Below are positions 36,719-45,347 of a DNA stretch of 52,095 nt, in pieces. A program made the position numbers and the translations under genes. The number at the start of each line of letters is the position of its first letter. Position 1 is the first letter of the stretch. Below the pieces are notes generated by a model. That model did no database searches. It had not been told where the DNA came from and saw only the letters and a program-made list of their open reading frames with translations. Origin of the DNA: Acidimicrobiaceae bacterium (GTDB taxonomy: Bacteria; Actinomycetota; Acidimicrobiia; Acidimicrobiales; Bog-793); contig PLIM01000087.1 in the NCBI GenBank assembly GCA_003139355.1, forward strand, positions 6,573 through 58,667, read 5' to 3'.

Positions 36719-36847
36719 ACGCTCAGAAGGCGGATCTCGCGCCGATCGAGATTGGAGTCGTCGTTCTTCAGCCAAGCCAGTCAGCCGACCGACTGGCACA
36801 CCGCAATCTGCCGCCACGCGACAGTGCCGGCCTCGGCCATCTCCTCT

Positions 36848-38293
36848 TCAGTCAGGCTGATGGGCCGACTGGCCGGTCGCGCTGGCCCCGGCGGCGCTCT
36901 GCGGGCCGTCGACGGCGTTCGCGGCGATCACCCCCCGATACCAGAACGCGCTGGCCTTCGGGATGCGCTGCTGAGTCCGGTAGTCGACGAACACGATGCC
37001 GAAGCGCTGCGAGTAACCGTCGGCCCATTCGAAGTTGTCCAACAGCGACCAGAGGAAGTAGCCGCGCAAGTCGACGCCCTTCGAGATCGCTGCATGTGCC
37101 GCGACGAGATGGCTGCTCAGGTACTCGATGCGTTCGGGGTCCCGCACGGCACCGGTTGGGTCGGCGTAGTCGAAGAAAGCAGCCCCGTTCTCGGTGATGT
37201 ACAAGGGGATGTCGCCGTAGTCCTCTCGTACGCGCAGCAGGATCTCGGTGAGCCCGTCGGGCTCGATCGCCCACCCCGTCGAGGTGCGTGGCACGTCATC
37301 TCGCGGCCGCTCGTCGACTCCGAGCCAGCTGCTGTAGGAGGAACGGCGCGTGGGTGGCGCGACCTTGGAATCGGCAGACACGGCCACTGTGCGTCGCGTG
37401 TAGTAGTTGACGCCGAGGAAGTCGAGATCTGCGCGGATGATCTCCAGGTCACCGGCTCGCAGGAAGTCGTCCCCAACGAGGTGCACGTACTCGCCGAGGA
37501 GCATCTCGGGGTAGCGGCCCAGTAGGACCGAGTCGAGGAACCAGCGATTCAGGTGCACGTCGAGCCGCCGCGCGGCGGCAGCGTCCTCGTCGCTCTTCGA
37601 CGCCGGCGTCACCGGGACCAGGTTGAGCGCGATCCCTATCTGCGCGGAGCTGCCCGCCGTCTCGGCGATGGCTCGCGCCGCCATGCCGTGGCCGAGCAGC
37701 AGGTGGTGCGCAGCTGTCACAGCCGCGCCGAGGTCCCGGAGACCGGGCGCGTGCTGTCCGCTGGCATAGCCCACGAAGGCTGCCACGTATGGTTCGTTCA
37801 CGGTGACCCAGCGCTCCACCCGGTCGCCGAGCGCGTCGGCGACGATGCGCGCGTAGTCCTCGAATCGCTTCGCCGTGTCCCTGTTCGTCCAGCCACCGAC
37901 GTCTTGAAGCCCTTGGGGCAGGTCCCAGTGGTAGAGCGTGACGACCGGCTCGATGCCGCGGGCGCGTAGTGCATCCACGAGCCGCCGGTAGTGGTCCAAG
38001 CCGGCTTGGTTCACGGCGCTGCTGCCGTCGGGCTGCACTCGCGGCCAGGCGATCGAGAAGCGGCAAGCACCGATCCCGAGCTCTGCCATGAGCTCGACGT
38101 CTGAGTCAAGGCGGTGGTAGTGGTCGCACGCGATGTCACCGTTGTCGCCGTGGTGCACGGTGCCCGGAAGGTGGGTGAAGGTGTCCCAGATCGAGGGGCC
38201 CTTCCCATCCTCGTCGGCGGCTCCCTCGTACTGGTACGCGGCGGTCGTGACGCCCCAGAGAAAGTCCTTGGGGAACACGAGCTGATCGCTCAT
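36848..38293 (-). CDS. GH1 beta-glucosidase
   Basis: 481 residues, retaining beta-glucosidase of family GH1. The acid/base Glu167 is in VTVNEPYVAAF and the nucleophile Glu368 in YITENGAAFF. The N-terminal signature FLWGVTTAAYQYEGAADEDGKG and the closing FLWSLLDNFEWADGYSQRFG are complete. No signal peptide, so it acts on imported beta-glucosides such as cellobiose, complementing the convergent GH94 phosphorylase. Between the two stops (36719-36847) no clear terminator is seen. No sugar transporter is adjacent apart from the ABC-2 exporter, which is not of the import type. Confidence 0.95.
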   Translation of the reverse strand: MSDQLVFPKDFLWGVTTAAYQYEGAADEDGKGPSIWDTFTHLPGTVHHGDNGDIACDHYHRLDSDVELMAELGIGACRFSIAWPRVQPDGSSAVNQAGLDHYRRLVDALRARGIEPVVTLYHWDLPQGLQDVGGWTNRDTAKRFEDYARIVADALGDRVERWVTVNEPYVAAFVGYASGQHAPGLRDLGAAVTAAHHLLLGHGMAARAIAETAGSSAQIGIALNLVPVTPASKSDEDAAAARRLDVHLNRWFLDSVLLGRYPEMLLGEYVHLVGDDFLRAGDLEIIRADLDFLGVNYYTRRTVAVSADSKVAPPTRRSSYSSWLGVDERPRDDVPRTSTGWAIEPDGLTEILLRVREDYGDIPLYITENGAAFFDYADPTGAVRDPERIEYLSSHLVAAHAAISKGVDLRGYFLWSLLDNFEWADGYSQRFGIVFVDYRTQQRIPKASAFWYRGVIAANAVDGPQSAAGASATGQSAHQPD

Positions 38294-38417
38294 CAGAGCG
38301 TCTTACCGAGGACGCACGGGCACAGGATGTCAGGCGGCGTGAAGCGGCTCCCCTTCGTGCTGCGGTGACCGACCACGTCGAGGCCTCTGAAGGCCATTCG
38401 GAGACAGGTGTGCATGA

Positions 38418-38452
38418 ACTAGAACCTAGTGCCGTCACCGGCAACGTTTGCC
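38418..38452. promoter_or_regulatory. Two short inverted repeats upstream of the GH1 gene
   Basis: ACTAG-AAC-CTAGT (38418-38430) and GGCAA-CGT-TTGCC (38440-38452) lie about 125-160 bp upstream of the beta-glucosidase start. They could be regulator sites, but short palindromes are common. The rest of 38294-38643 shows no gene that I can support. Confidence 0.2.
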
Positions 38453-38703
38453 TTGTTTCGGACGGCGGAGGTCGCACGCTGACCTCGCTAGGCGATCCTG
38501 AGGACTGTTCTTCGTCGGAGCGACATGCCCGGACATCGGGAAACCGGGCGTGGTGGCACCAGCCCAGCGACAGCGGCAGCCACAGAGAAGGGGACCTTGG
38601 GCGAAGGCTCAGCTCGGACGTCTCGCCGTACACTTTTCCACGCGTGGAACGGTTCAGAGCCTGGTTCCTGAGACCCACGACGGCCGCCTGTGCTTTTGCT
38701 GGT

Positions 38704-39381
38704 ATGCCCGAACACGGACAGGTGAGGCAGACAGCATGGGCGGCCGCCGTGCTGGTTTGGCTGGGCGCGCTGAGCCGGAGCGTGTACGAGGTCATCCTGA
38801 CGCGCTCGTTGCGGGCCGACAATGCATGGGCGCTACGAGATGGCGCGGTCGTGGTGCTGGCGACCCTTCTGGTTGCGGTCTTGACACTTGGAGGACGGCG
38901 CAAGCTGAAGTCCCGCGCGCGGCTCCGCGCGGGTGTCGCCATGCTCATCTTGGGTGCGATGACCGTCGGCCTGGTGATCTGGGTCGTGTATGCCCCCCTG
39001 CCAGAGCAGCGAGCTGTCTCCGTCCCGCCCGTGAATGCCAGTCCGCAGGCCGTGGTGAGAGCCTATGTGGTCGCGTTGGACGAGCACGACGCAGCCGTTG
39101 CCGACACACTCTGGTCGCCGTTGGGGTTCTTTCGCGGCCAGCAGCCTTGGGAAGTCAGCTACTACATCCGCGTCCGGATCACGTGGATGGCAAAGTCGTC
39201 GTACCCAGACGCAAATGACCTGAACTTGCCACGAGGTGTCACAGGAGCAGATGTGTCCGTCGGCCTGGCCGGATGGACGCGGAACGGTGGGCCGGTCGGC
39301 GAGGGCGGTGACTGGGATTACACGCTCGCGCCCATCGGTCCCCATCACGCCTGGCGGATCATCGATGAAGGTATGCCTTGA
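38704..39381 (+). CDS. Uncharacterised membrane-anchored protein
   Basis: 225 residues from the ATG at 38704. Two hydrophobic helices (about 8-25 and 68-92, the latter AMLILGAMTVGLVIWVVY) are followed by a ~130-residue C-terminal domain beginning SPQAVVRAYVVALDEHDAAVADTLWS, a pattern of NTF2/DUF4829-like extracytoplasmic domains. I do not recognise the family. The start is uncertain: a GTG at 38644 has TACACT 9 nt upstream and would add 20 residues, and the ORF track extends to 38365 with unconvincing sequence. The downstream gap 39382-39634 contains no gene. Confidence 0.6.
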   Translation: MPEHGQVRQTAWAAAVLVWLGALSRSVYEVILTRSLRADNAWALRDGAVVVLATLLVAVLTLGGRRKLKSRARLRAGVAMLILGAMTVGLVIWVVYAPLPEQRAVSVPPVNASPQAVVRAYVVALDEHDAAVADTLWSPLGFFRGQQPWEVSYYIRVRITWMAKSSYPDANDLNLPRGVTGADVSVGLAGWTRNGGPVGEGGDWDYTLAPIGPHHAWRIIDEGMP

Positions 39382-39622
39382 GGCACGAGTCGCTCAGAGA
39401 CGCGCTCGCCGAGTGACCGGGCACTTCCCAGCGGTACGAGGGAACGCGGTCCGACCTGGGTTGCGGAGATCAAACAGCGCAAACGCTGTCGGTCGCGGCC
39501 CTAGACGTCAGGCCGCCTCGTGTGCACCGAGCAGGTCGACAGGCCAGACGTTCCCGGTCCCGGCACTCCTCAACCCTCAACACGGCCCAGCCAGGTCTTC
39601 GAGGCGTGCCGGGGACGACCGG

Positions 39623-39628
39623 TAGACT
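39623..39628 (+). promoter_or_regulatory. Putative leaderless -10 box for rpiB
   Basis: TAGACT ends 6 nt before the ATG at 39635 and there is no Shine-Dalgarno sequence, so the transcript is probably leaderless. Confidence 0.5.
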
Positions 39629-39634
39629 TGGCCA

Positions 39635-40081
39635 ATGCGTATCTCGGTCGGATCGGATCATGCCGGTCTCGAGTTGAAGCGGCTCTTGGTCGAGCATCTC
39701 GCTTTCTTGGGGCACGAGGTGGTGGATCTCGGCACGAACTCGCCCGATGAAGTGGACTACCCGGACTTCGGCGCCGCGGTCGGCCGCAGTGTCGCATCGG
39801 GCGGCACCGATTTTGGGGTCTGTGTGTGCGGCACCGGGATCGGCATGGCTATCGCGGCGAACAAGGTCCATGGTGTGCGTGCCGCTGTGGTGCACGACGT
39901 GAGCTCAGCGCGACTGGCCCGCGAGCACAACAAGGCGAACGTGATCTGCTTCGGAGCGCGCCTTGTCGGCACAGTGGTAGCTACCGACTCGCTGGAGATG
40001 TTTCTGCGCAGCGAGTTCGGGGGAGGCCGACACCTCCGGAGAATCGAGAAGATCGCCGCTCTCGACGAGTGCCAACCATGA
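39635..40081 (+). CDS. rpiB: Ribose-5-phosphate isomerase B
   Basis: Interconverts ribose-5-phosphate and ribulose-5-phosphate in the pentose phosphate pathway. 148 residues of the RpiB/LacAB fold: MRISVGSDHAGLELKRLL at the N-terminus, then VVDLGTNSPDEVDYPDFG, the anion-hole and catalytic segment GVCVCGTGIGMAIAANKVHGVRAA (catalytic Cys in VCVCGTG) and HDVSSARLAREHNKANVICFG. It precedes glyA by 42 bp, probably as one transcript. Related allose or galactose-6-phosphate isomerases share the fold, but single copies in actinobacteria are RpiB. Confidence 0.95.
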   Translation: MRISVGSDHAGLELKRLLVEHLAFLGHEVVDLGTNSPDEVDYPDFGAAVGRSVASGGTDFGVCVCGTGIGMAIAANKVHGVRAAVVHDVSSARLAREHNKANVICFGARLVGTVVATDSLEMFLRSEFGGGRHLRRIEKIAALDECQP

Positions 40082-40123
40082 CGCCAGGAGCCTGGCCATG
40101 ACATCTTTCGAAGGAGCCAGCGA

Positions 40124-41443
40124 GTGACAATGCCGATCGCCGGACCACCGAGTCCGAGCGCCTTCCTGCCGGGCGCGCTCGCTGGGGACCCGGAACTGCA
40201 CGCCCTGCTCGAGCGTGAGCTCGAGCGACAGCGAACGAGCCTTCAGCTGATCGCATCGGAGAACTTCACCTCTCCGGCAGTGCTCGCCGCCTCAGCCTCA
40301 GTGCTGACGAACAAGTACTCCGAGGGTTATCCCGGACGACGCTATTACGGTGGGAACGTCGTCGCGGATCAGGTGGAGGACCTCGCGCGATCGAGGGCGA
40401 TGGAGCTCTTCGGCGCGGAGCATGCCAACGTTCAGCCGCACGCAGGCGCGAACGCGAACCTGGCGGCGTATCTCGCACTTGTCGAGCCGGGCGACACCAT
40501 AATGGCGATGCGTCTCGATCAGGGTGGGCACCTCACCCACGGTTCTCCTGTCAGCATCACGGGCAAGCTGTACCGGTTCGTCGCCTACGGGGTCACACCT
40601 GCGGCCCCCGACGGTTCGGGCGAGCGGATCGACCTGGACATGGTCCGCGACCTCGCCATCCGCGAACGGCCGCGCCTGATCGTGGCAGGGGCGACGGCCT
40701 ACTCCCGTGTGATCGACCCGCAGCCGTTCCGGGAGATCGCCGACGAGGTCGGTGCTCGCTTCATGTTCGACGCGGCACACCCGGCCGGGCTCATAGCCGG
40801 CAAGGTCCACCCGAGCCCGGTGGGCGTCGCGGATGTCGTCACCCTCACCACCCACAAGACCCTGCGCGGTCCGCGGGGCGGTGCCATCCTGTGCGGCGCC
40901 GACCTGGCGAAGTCGGTCGACTCCGCCGTCTTCCCGGGCCTGCAGGGCGGACCGCTCGAGCACGTGATCGCCGCCAAGGCGGTGGCGTTCGCGGAGGCGC
41001 TCAAGCCCGAGTTCCGCGACTACGCATCCAAGGTGGTGCACAACGCGGCCGCACTCGCGCAGGCACTCACCGTTCAAGGGTTCCGGCTCGTTGCCGGGGG
41101 AACGGACAATCACCTCGTGCTCATCGACCTGCGGAGCTTCGAGTCCGAGCTGACTGGCAAGGTCGCCCAGGAGGTCCTGGACAGGACTGGGATCACTTGC
41201 AATCGCAACGCGATCCCGAACGATCCCAGGCCTCCCTTCGTGGCGAGTGGGCTGCGTCTTGGGGTGTCCGCAGAGACGACCGCCGGGCTCGGTGAGGCAG
41301 AGATGGTCGAGGTCGCCTCGCTCATTGCCCGGGCTCTGCGCGGGCGCGAGGACCAAGACGAACTGGCGTCCGTTCGCGGTGCCGTCAGGGAGCTGTGCCG
41401 CCGGTTCGATCCTTACCCGGGCGGTGTCGCGTCGGCCGGGTGA
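40124..41443 (+). CDS. glyA: Serine hydroxymethyltransferase
   Basis: PLP enzyme interconverting serine and glycine with transfer of a one-carbon unit to tetrahydrofolate. 439 residues. PLP lysine in [17 protein letters not shown]-terminal signatures [17 protein letters not shown] and [17 protein letters not shown] are exact for the family; [12 protein letters not shown] also present. AAGGAG lies 9 nt before the GTG. It stands between rpiB and the atp operon, as in several actinobacteria. Upstream, no glycine riboswitch is apparent in the 42-bp gap. Confidence 0.96.
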   Translation: MTMPIAGPPSPSAFLPGALAGDPELHALLERELERQRTSLQLIASENFTSPAVLAASASVLTNKYSEGYPGRRYYGGNVVADQVEDLARSRAMELFGAEHANVQPHAGANANLAAYLALVEPGDTIMAMRLDQGGHLTHGSPVSITGKLYRFVAYGVTPAAPDGSGERIDLDMVRDLAIRERPRLIVAGATAYSRVIDPQPFREIADEVGARFMFDAAHPAGLIAGKVHPSPVGVADVVTLTTHKTLRGPRGGAILCGADLAKSVDSAVFPGLQGGPLEHVIAAKAVAFAEALKPEFRDYASKVVHNAAALAQALTVQGFRLVAGGTDNHLVLIDLRSFESELTGKVAQEVLDRTGITCNRNAIPNDPRPPFVASGLRLGVSAETTAGLGEAEMVEVASLIARALRGREDQDELASVRGAVRELCRRFDPYPGGVASAG

Positions 41444-41449
41444 GGGGCG

Positions 41450-41481
41450 CCTGCCTTGTTTCCGGTCACGGGAATGGCAGG
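41450..41481 (+). terminator. Candidate hairpin between glyA and the atp operon
   Basis: CCTGCC/GGCAGG arms with inner TTCC/GGAA pairing, starting 6 bp after the glyA stop. No T-tract. It would separate glyA from the ATP synthase promoter that follows. Confidence 0.4.
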
Positions 41482-41507
41482 GGGACCTAGATGGTGGCGG
41501 ACCAGGG

Positions 41508-41513
41508 TATTGT
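41508..41513 (+). promoter_or_regulatory. Candidate -10 box of the ATP synthase operon
   Basis: TATTGT, 12 bp upstream of the first possible start codon (GTG 41526) of the small AtpZ-like gene and 26 bp after the hairpin. No convincing -35 hexamer. Confidence 0.35.
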
Positions 41514-41534
41514 CTTGCCGGATCGGTGGTGGCG

Positions 41535-41759
41535 ATGCCAGGATTGGCGACCGGAGTGAGCAGGAAGCCCTCGCCGAGCTTCAGCACGTTGATCGGTATG
41601 GGCGTCGCAACAGCCCTGTGCATCGCCGTCGGAGTAGGCGGCGGGTACTGGCTGGACAGGACGTTCCACACCGGTGTGCTGCTCACGTTTGTTGGTTTGG
41701 CGCTCGGGGTGGTTGCCGCGGTTGCGGTGGTCTACTCCGATGTCAAGACGTTTCTCTGA
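41535..41759 (+). CDS. Small AtpZ/AtpI-like membrane protein
   Basis: 74 residues with two transmembrane helices (LIGMGVATALCIAVGVGGGYWLD and LLTFVGLALGVVAAVAVVY), the hairpin pattern of AtpZ/AtpI proteins encoded first in atp operons. GGYWLDRTFHTG is the conserved loop. Proposed roles of the family are in c-ring assembly or Mg2+/Ca2+ transport. The ORF track gives a much longer frame from 41247, but the upstream part overlaps glyA and is unrelated; GTGs at 41526 and 41529 are alternative starts. Confidence 0.8.
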   Translation: MPGLATGVSRKPSPSFSTLIGMGVATALCIAVGVGGGYWLDRTFHTGVLLTFVGLALGVVAAVAVVYSDVKTFL

Positions 41760-41825
41760 GAGCCAGCAGTGGGGCCGACCCGCAAGGTCACACGCCGCTG
41801 TTCCAGAGACGATCAAGAAGAGAGC

Positions 41826-42242
41826 ATGGAGCGACTCGCAGCGGTACTGGGACAGCTTGACCTGCCGGAGATCTCGAGGATGCTCCGGCGGACGGTGTTC
41901 ACCGCCCTCGGCGTCGGCGTCGTCGCGCTCGTCGTGCTGTCGACCGTCGGCTACCCGCTTGCCGGGCTGGGTGCCTTAATCGGCCTCGGCCTTGGACTGG
42001 TGAACATCCGCCTCGTGATGTCGACGGCCTCGCGGCTGAATGCTTCGGGGACGACCAAGATCAAGCGCCCGATGGCGATGAGCACCTTGACGCGTCTCGC
42101 TCTCACGACCGTGGTCGCGATCGTCCTGGTCGTGGTGAACCTGCCACTCGGCATGGGCGTGCTCGGGGGCGTCGCGGTGTTCTACCTCCTCTTCGTCGTG
42201 AGCCTGGTGGTCACTCTGCTTCGCCAGGGGGCGGTCACATGA
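41826..42242 (+). CDS. atpI: ATP synthase subunit I-like protein
   Basis: 138 residues from the ATG at 41826, with four hydrophobic helices (TVFTALGVGVVALVVLSTVGYP, LGALIGLGLGLVNI, a third in LTTVVAIVLVVVNL and the last in VAVFYLLFVVSLVVTLL). Its place directly before atpB, overlapping it by ATGA, and its size fit the ATP synthase I family, an assembly factor for the c-ring. Mycobacteria have a comparable gene (Rv1303) at this position. Sequence conservation in the family is low, so the call rests partly on context. Confidence 0.82.
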   Translation: MERLAAVLGQLDLPEISRMLRRTVFTALGVGVVALVVLSTVGYPLAGLGALIGLGLGLVNIRLVMSTASRLNASGTTKIKRPMAMSTLTRLALTTVVAIVLVVVNLPLGMGVLGGVAVFYLLFVVSLVVTLLRQGAVT

Positions 42243-42970
42243 CCGGTAACTGGCTGCTGGCCGGCGCGGGTTCCATCACGGTCGGCAACTCCCCCACGAT
42301 CAAGTTGTTCGGCCTGACGGTCAACAAGTACGACGTCATCTCCTCCCTCGTCGCGGGAGTGCTCGTCATCGGGATCGGGCTCGCCGTGAGGGTGCACATC
42401 ACCGCCGGTGTGCCCGGCAAGCTGCAGCTCGCCTTCGAGACCCTCTCGAATGCCGTCTCGGGTCAGGTCGAGTCGTCCATCGGCTCCAAGGGGCGGCGGA
42501 TCGTGCCGCTCGCGATGACGTTGTTTCTTTACATACTGTTCTGCAACTGGCTCGAGATGATCCCCACGGGTCACACCCCGCAGTTCCTGCCGTCCCCGAC
42601 CGGCGACGTGAACATGACCTACGCGATGGCGCTCACCGTGATCATCCTCGTGCATGCGACCTGGATCCGGACCCAGGGTCTGGGTCACTATCTCGGCCAC
42701 TACTTCCGGCCCTACAAGGTGCTTTTCCCGATTAACTTGATCGAAGAGATCGCGAAGCCGCTCACCCTGGCGCTTCGACTCTTCGGCAACATCTTCTCAG
42801 GCGGGATCATGCTGCTGTTGATCTGGGCGCTCCTCCCCTGGTTCGTAATCCCGATTGGGGACTTGGGTTGGAAGATCTTCGACGGCCTTTTCGTCGCGCC
42901 GATACAGGCGTTCATTTTCTCGTTGCTCACGATCCTTTACTTCCAGGCTGCGATGTCAGGCGAACATTGA
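42239..42970 (+). CDS. atpB: ATP synthase Fo subunit a
   Basis: 243 residues, multi-pass membrane subunit forming the proton half-channels. The essential Arg is in KPLTLALRLFGNIFSGGIMLL; the upstream FLYILFCNWLEMIPTGHTP and the C-terminal APIQAFIFSLLTILYFQAA are standard for the family. The ATG overlaps the atpI stop. The c-subunit gene follows after 91 bp. Confidence 0.96.
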   Translation: MTGNWLLAGAGSITVGNSPTIKLFGLTVNKYDVISSLVAGVLVIGIGLAVRVHITAGVPGKLQLAFETLSNAVSGQVESSIGSKGRRIVPLAMTLFLYILFCNWLEMIPTGHTPQFLPSPTGDVNMTYAMALTVIILVHATWIRTQGLGHYLGHYFRPYKVLFPINLIEEIAKPLTLALRLFGNIFSGGIMLLLIWALLPWFVIPIGDLGWKIFDGLFVAPIQAFIFSLLTILYFQAAMSGEH

Positions 42971-43061
42971 CCGCTCACAGCAGTGCCGAGGAGCGCAACT
43001 CGACGGCTCGTTGGAGCTCCGAGCAGATCCCACCCGTTCAGAAAGGGAGTAGGTAAACCCA

Positions 43062-43322
43062 ATGGCAAATGACCTCAACCAGGCGATCGAGCTTGCCGGC
43101 GCAATGGTCGGCGGCGGACTCGCCCTCGGCGGCGGCGCTATCGGCGCAGCCATCGGTGACGGCCTGGCAGGCAGCCAGACGATCGCCGGCGTCGCCCGCC
43201 AACCCGAGGCGCAAGGCCGGCTGTTCACGATCATGTTCATCATCGTGGGTCTCGTCGAGGCCATGTACTTCATCAACCTCGTCTTCATGGTCCTGTTCGT
43301 CTTCGTCCTCGCCAAGAAGTAG
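43062..43322 (+). CDS. atpE: ATP synthase Fo subunit c
   Basis: 86-residue hairpin proteolipid of the rotor ring. The first helix has the glycine-rich packing motif [18 protein letters not shown], the polar loop is [11 protein letters not shown], and the proton-carrying carboxylate is Glu66 in [13 protein letters not shown]. The Glu with no nearby Gln/Thr sodium-ligand pattern suggests proton rather than sodium coupling, as far as sequence can tell. A strong GGGAGTAGG lies upstream. In mycobacteria this Glu region is the bedaquiline site. Confidence 0.96.
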   Translation: MANDLNQAIELAGAMVGGGLALGGGAIGAAIGDGLAGSQTIAGVARQPEAQGRLFTIMFIIVGLVEAMYFINLVFMVLFVFVLAKK

Positions 43323-43340
43323 CGACGGAGGTCTTGCTGG

Positions 43341-43886
43341 ATGCTGTTTGCAAGCGCCGCGACCGGCAACTCCGGCAACGGCGGCAACTTCCTGATCCCG
43401 AACGGCACGTTCGTTGTCGAGTTGGTGATCTTCCTGGTCGTGCTCGGGATCATCGCGAAATGGATCCTGCCGCCGCTGCAGAAGGTGGCCGAGACGAGGC
43501 GGGTACGTATCAGCACTGCGTTGCAGAATGCGGAGGCGACACGCGCCGAGAGCCAGAGCCTGCTCGCCGAGCGCGACCGGGTGCTGATCGAGGCGCGTGC
43601 CGAGGCCCGTGTCATCATCGACCACGCCAATCAAGGCGCTGACCTGGCACTCGAACACGGGCGCCAGAGGGGTCAGGAGGAATACGAACGGTTGGTCGGA
43701 GCCTCCCGGGATGAGATCGCAGATGAGGGCCGCCGAGCCCGGGAGGAGCTCGTCGGGCGTCTCGACACACTCGTGGTGGCCGCGGCCGAGCGCGTGCTCG
43801 GCAGCCGCGTCGATCCTGACCGGCACCGCGCGCTGATCGACGAGGCGATCGCCACGGCGACGGCCACGAGCGCGGGAGGGGACTAG
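43341..43886 (+). CDS. atpF: ATP synthase Fo subunit b
   Basis: 181 residues: a short N-terminal Gly/Asn stretch, one transmembrane helix (FVVELVIFLVVLGIIAKWILPP, about 26-47) and a long charged helix (KVAETRRVRISTALQNAEATRAESQSLLAERD) that forms the peripheral stalk. It is immediately followed (2 bp) by a second b-type gene, so this organism builds a heterodimeric b/b-prime stalk. Confidence 0.93.
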   Translation: MLFASAATGNSGNGGNFLIPNGTFVVELVIFLVVLGIIAKWILPPLQKVAETRRVRISTALQNAEATRAESQSLLAERDRVLIEARAEARVIIDHANQGADLALEHGRQRGQEEYERLVGASRDEIADEGRRAREELVGRLDTLVVAAAERVLGSRVDPDRHRALIDEAIATATATSAGGD

Positions 43887-43888
43887 GC

Positions 43889-44368
43889 GTGGCAGCGTAT
43901 CTGGCCGAGGTCTTCGGTTTCCTGCTGTTGGGCGTCTTCGTCTACCGCTTCCGCTATGCGTGGCCCTGGCTCAGGCAGCAGATGAACAAGCAGGCAGATT
44001 CGATCCGGTCATCACTCTCCTCTGCCGACGCTGCATTCGAGAGTGGCCAGCGTATGCTCGCCGAGGCACGTGCGGCCCTGGAGGCGGCGCATTCGGACGC
44101 GACGGCCATAATCGAACGGGCGCACGAGACCTCCGCCCAGCTCCTCCTCGATGGGGAGCACCGCGGCCGGGAGCAGTACGACAGGCTCGTCACGAGCGCC
44201 GCAGCCGAGGGCGACTTCGAGCGCCACCGCGCCCAAGAGGAAGTCACGCGGCAGGTTGGCGCCATCGTGATGGCCGCGACCGAGGTCGTCGTGGCCGCCG
44301 AGATCGACGCGTCGCTCCAGCGGGCGTTCATCGGTGAGACGATCGATGCCGCCGAGGCGATGGCATGA
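43889..44368 (+). CDS. Second b-type (b-prime) stalk subunit
   Basis: 159 residues starting with GTG: an N-terminal hydrophobic segment (AEVFGFLLLGVFVYRF) and a long Ala/Glu/Arg-rich helix (SADAAFESGQRMLAEARAALE). It is homologous in layout to the b-like N-terminal part of the mycobacterial b-delta fusion protein, but here it is a separate gene: its stop overlaps the delta gene start (ATGA). The TM segment contains basic residues (VYRFRYAWPWL) towards its end, so membrane anchoring may be short. Confidence 0.82.
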   Translation: MAAYLAEVFGFLLLGVFVYRFRYAWPWLRQQMNKQADSIRSSLSSADAAFESGQRMLAEARAALEAAHSDATAIIERAHETSAQLLLDGEHRGREQYDRLVTSAAAEGDFERHRAQEEVTRQVGAIVMAATEVVVAAEIDASLQRAFIGETIDAAEAMA

Positions 44369-45315
44369 GGGACCTGCTGCGCGGTTACGCGACCGCGATC
44401 TTCGAATCGGCGGCGACGGTAGGGCACGCGCGCCGGGTCGCGAGCGATCTGGGTGTGTTCTCGCGGGCCCTTCACGAGTCTGACCCGCTCCGTAACGTGC
44501 TCACCGATGTGGCCATCGCGCCCCGGGCACGTCGCGGTGTCGTGCACGATCTATTGGAGGGAAAGGCTGCCGCCGAGTCTCAGGCGCTCGCTTCCTGGGC
44601 AGCACTGGTCGAGCCTGCCGCCGAGCTCCCAGTTGCCGTGCTTGCGCTGGTCGAGCTCGCTCTCGAGACCGCCGATGCGTCCGAAGCAGGCCAGGTCCGG
44701 CCCATCTCAGCCGAGGAGCTCCTTGGCGGCCGCACAGCAGTGCGCGAGCGGATCCGCGGCTACGCCGACCGACTGTTCCAGGAGGTCGACGGGCTGGAGC
44801 GTATCGACGACATCGAGGACGAATTGGTCCGTTTTGCGAGGACCGTCGACTCGAACCGTACCCTGCGCCGGGCGCTCGGCAACCCGTCAACTGCGGTCGC
44901 GCAACGGGTCGCTCTGGTCGAGGACCTGCTTCGAGGCAAGGTGCTTCCTGCGACTGCACGGCTCGTCGCCTACGTGCTGAAGGCCGGCCACATCCGGGAT
45001 CTCGTCGGCACGCTCGAGTGGGTCGCAGGGCTCGCTGCCGAGGAGCGAGGGCGGCGCGTCGCCGAGGTGCGCTCGGCCGTCGAGCTCGACGATGCCGAAT
45101 ACCTACGGCTCGTCGAGGCGCTCGAGCGTACGGCCGGTCATCCGGTCGAAGTCCGCGTGCAGATCGAACCCTCGCTGTTGGGCGGGATGGCCGTCGCGAT
45201 CGGGGATACCGTCATCGACGGCTCCGTGCGACACCGTCTCGACCGACTCCGCGAAACCCTGGCCCCGTCGACGGCTTTGCGAGACATGTCGACTCTTGAG
45301 CATGACCGTTCCTGA
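44365..45315 (+). CDS. atpH: ATP synthase delta subunit with internal duplication
   Basis: 316 residues, nearly twice the usual ~180 of delta/OSCP. Two copies of the N-terminal six-helix module are in tandem: RGYATAIFES at 6 and RGYADRLFQE at 131; VVHDLLEGK at 59-67 and ALVEDLLRGK at 183-192, both offset by about 125 residues. The C-terminal segment VEVRVQIEPSLLGGMAVAIGDTVIDGSVRHRLDRL is the standard delta end that contacts the b stalk. Delta links the peripheral stalk to the top of F1. The mycobacterial b-delta fusion has a comparable extra delta-like insert, as I recall. Confidence 0.92.
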   Translation: MRDLLRGYATAIFESAATVGHARRVASDLGVFSRALHESDPLRNVLTDVAIAPRARRGVVHDLLEGKAAAESQALASWAALVEPAAELPVAVLALVELALETADASEAGQVRPISAEELLGGRTAVRERIRGYADRLFQEVDGLERIDDIEDELVRFARTVDSNRTLRRALGNPSTAVAQRVALVEDLLRGKVLPATARLVAYVLKAGHIRDLVGTLEWVAGLAAEERGRRVAEVRSAVELDDAEYLRLVEALERTAGHPVEVRVQIEPSLLGGMAVAIGDTVIDGSVRHRLDRLRETLAPSTALRDMSTLEHDRS

Positions 45316-45347
45316 ACCAGACGAATTGAGACAAAGGACCTTCACCG

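Noticed and set aside
40082-40123. Glycine riboswitch upstream of glyA
   Set aside because: The 42-bp gap is far too short for a glycine aptamer and shows only a Shine-Dalgarno sequence.
40298-41686. 462-residue minus-strand ORF opposite glyA
   Set aside because: Antisense shadow; glyA motifs on the plus strand are unambiguous.
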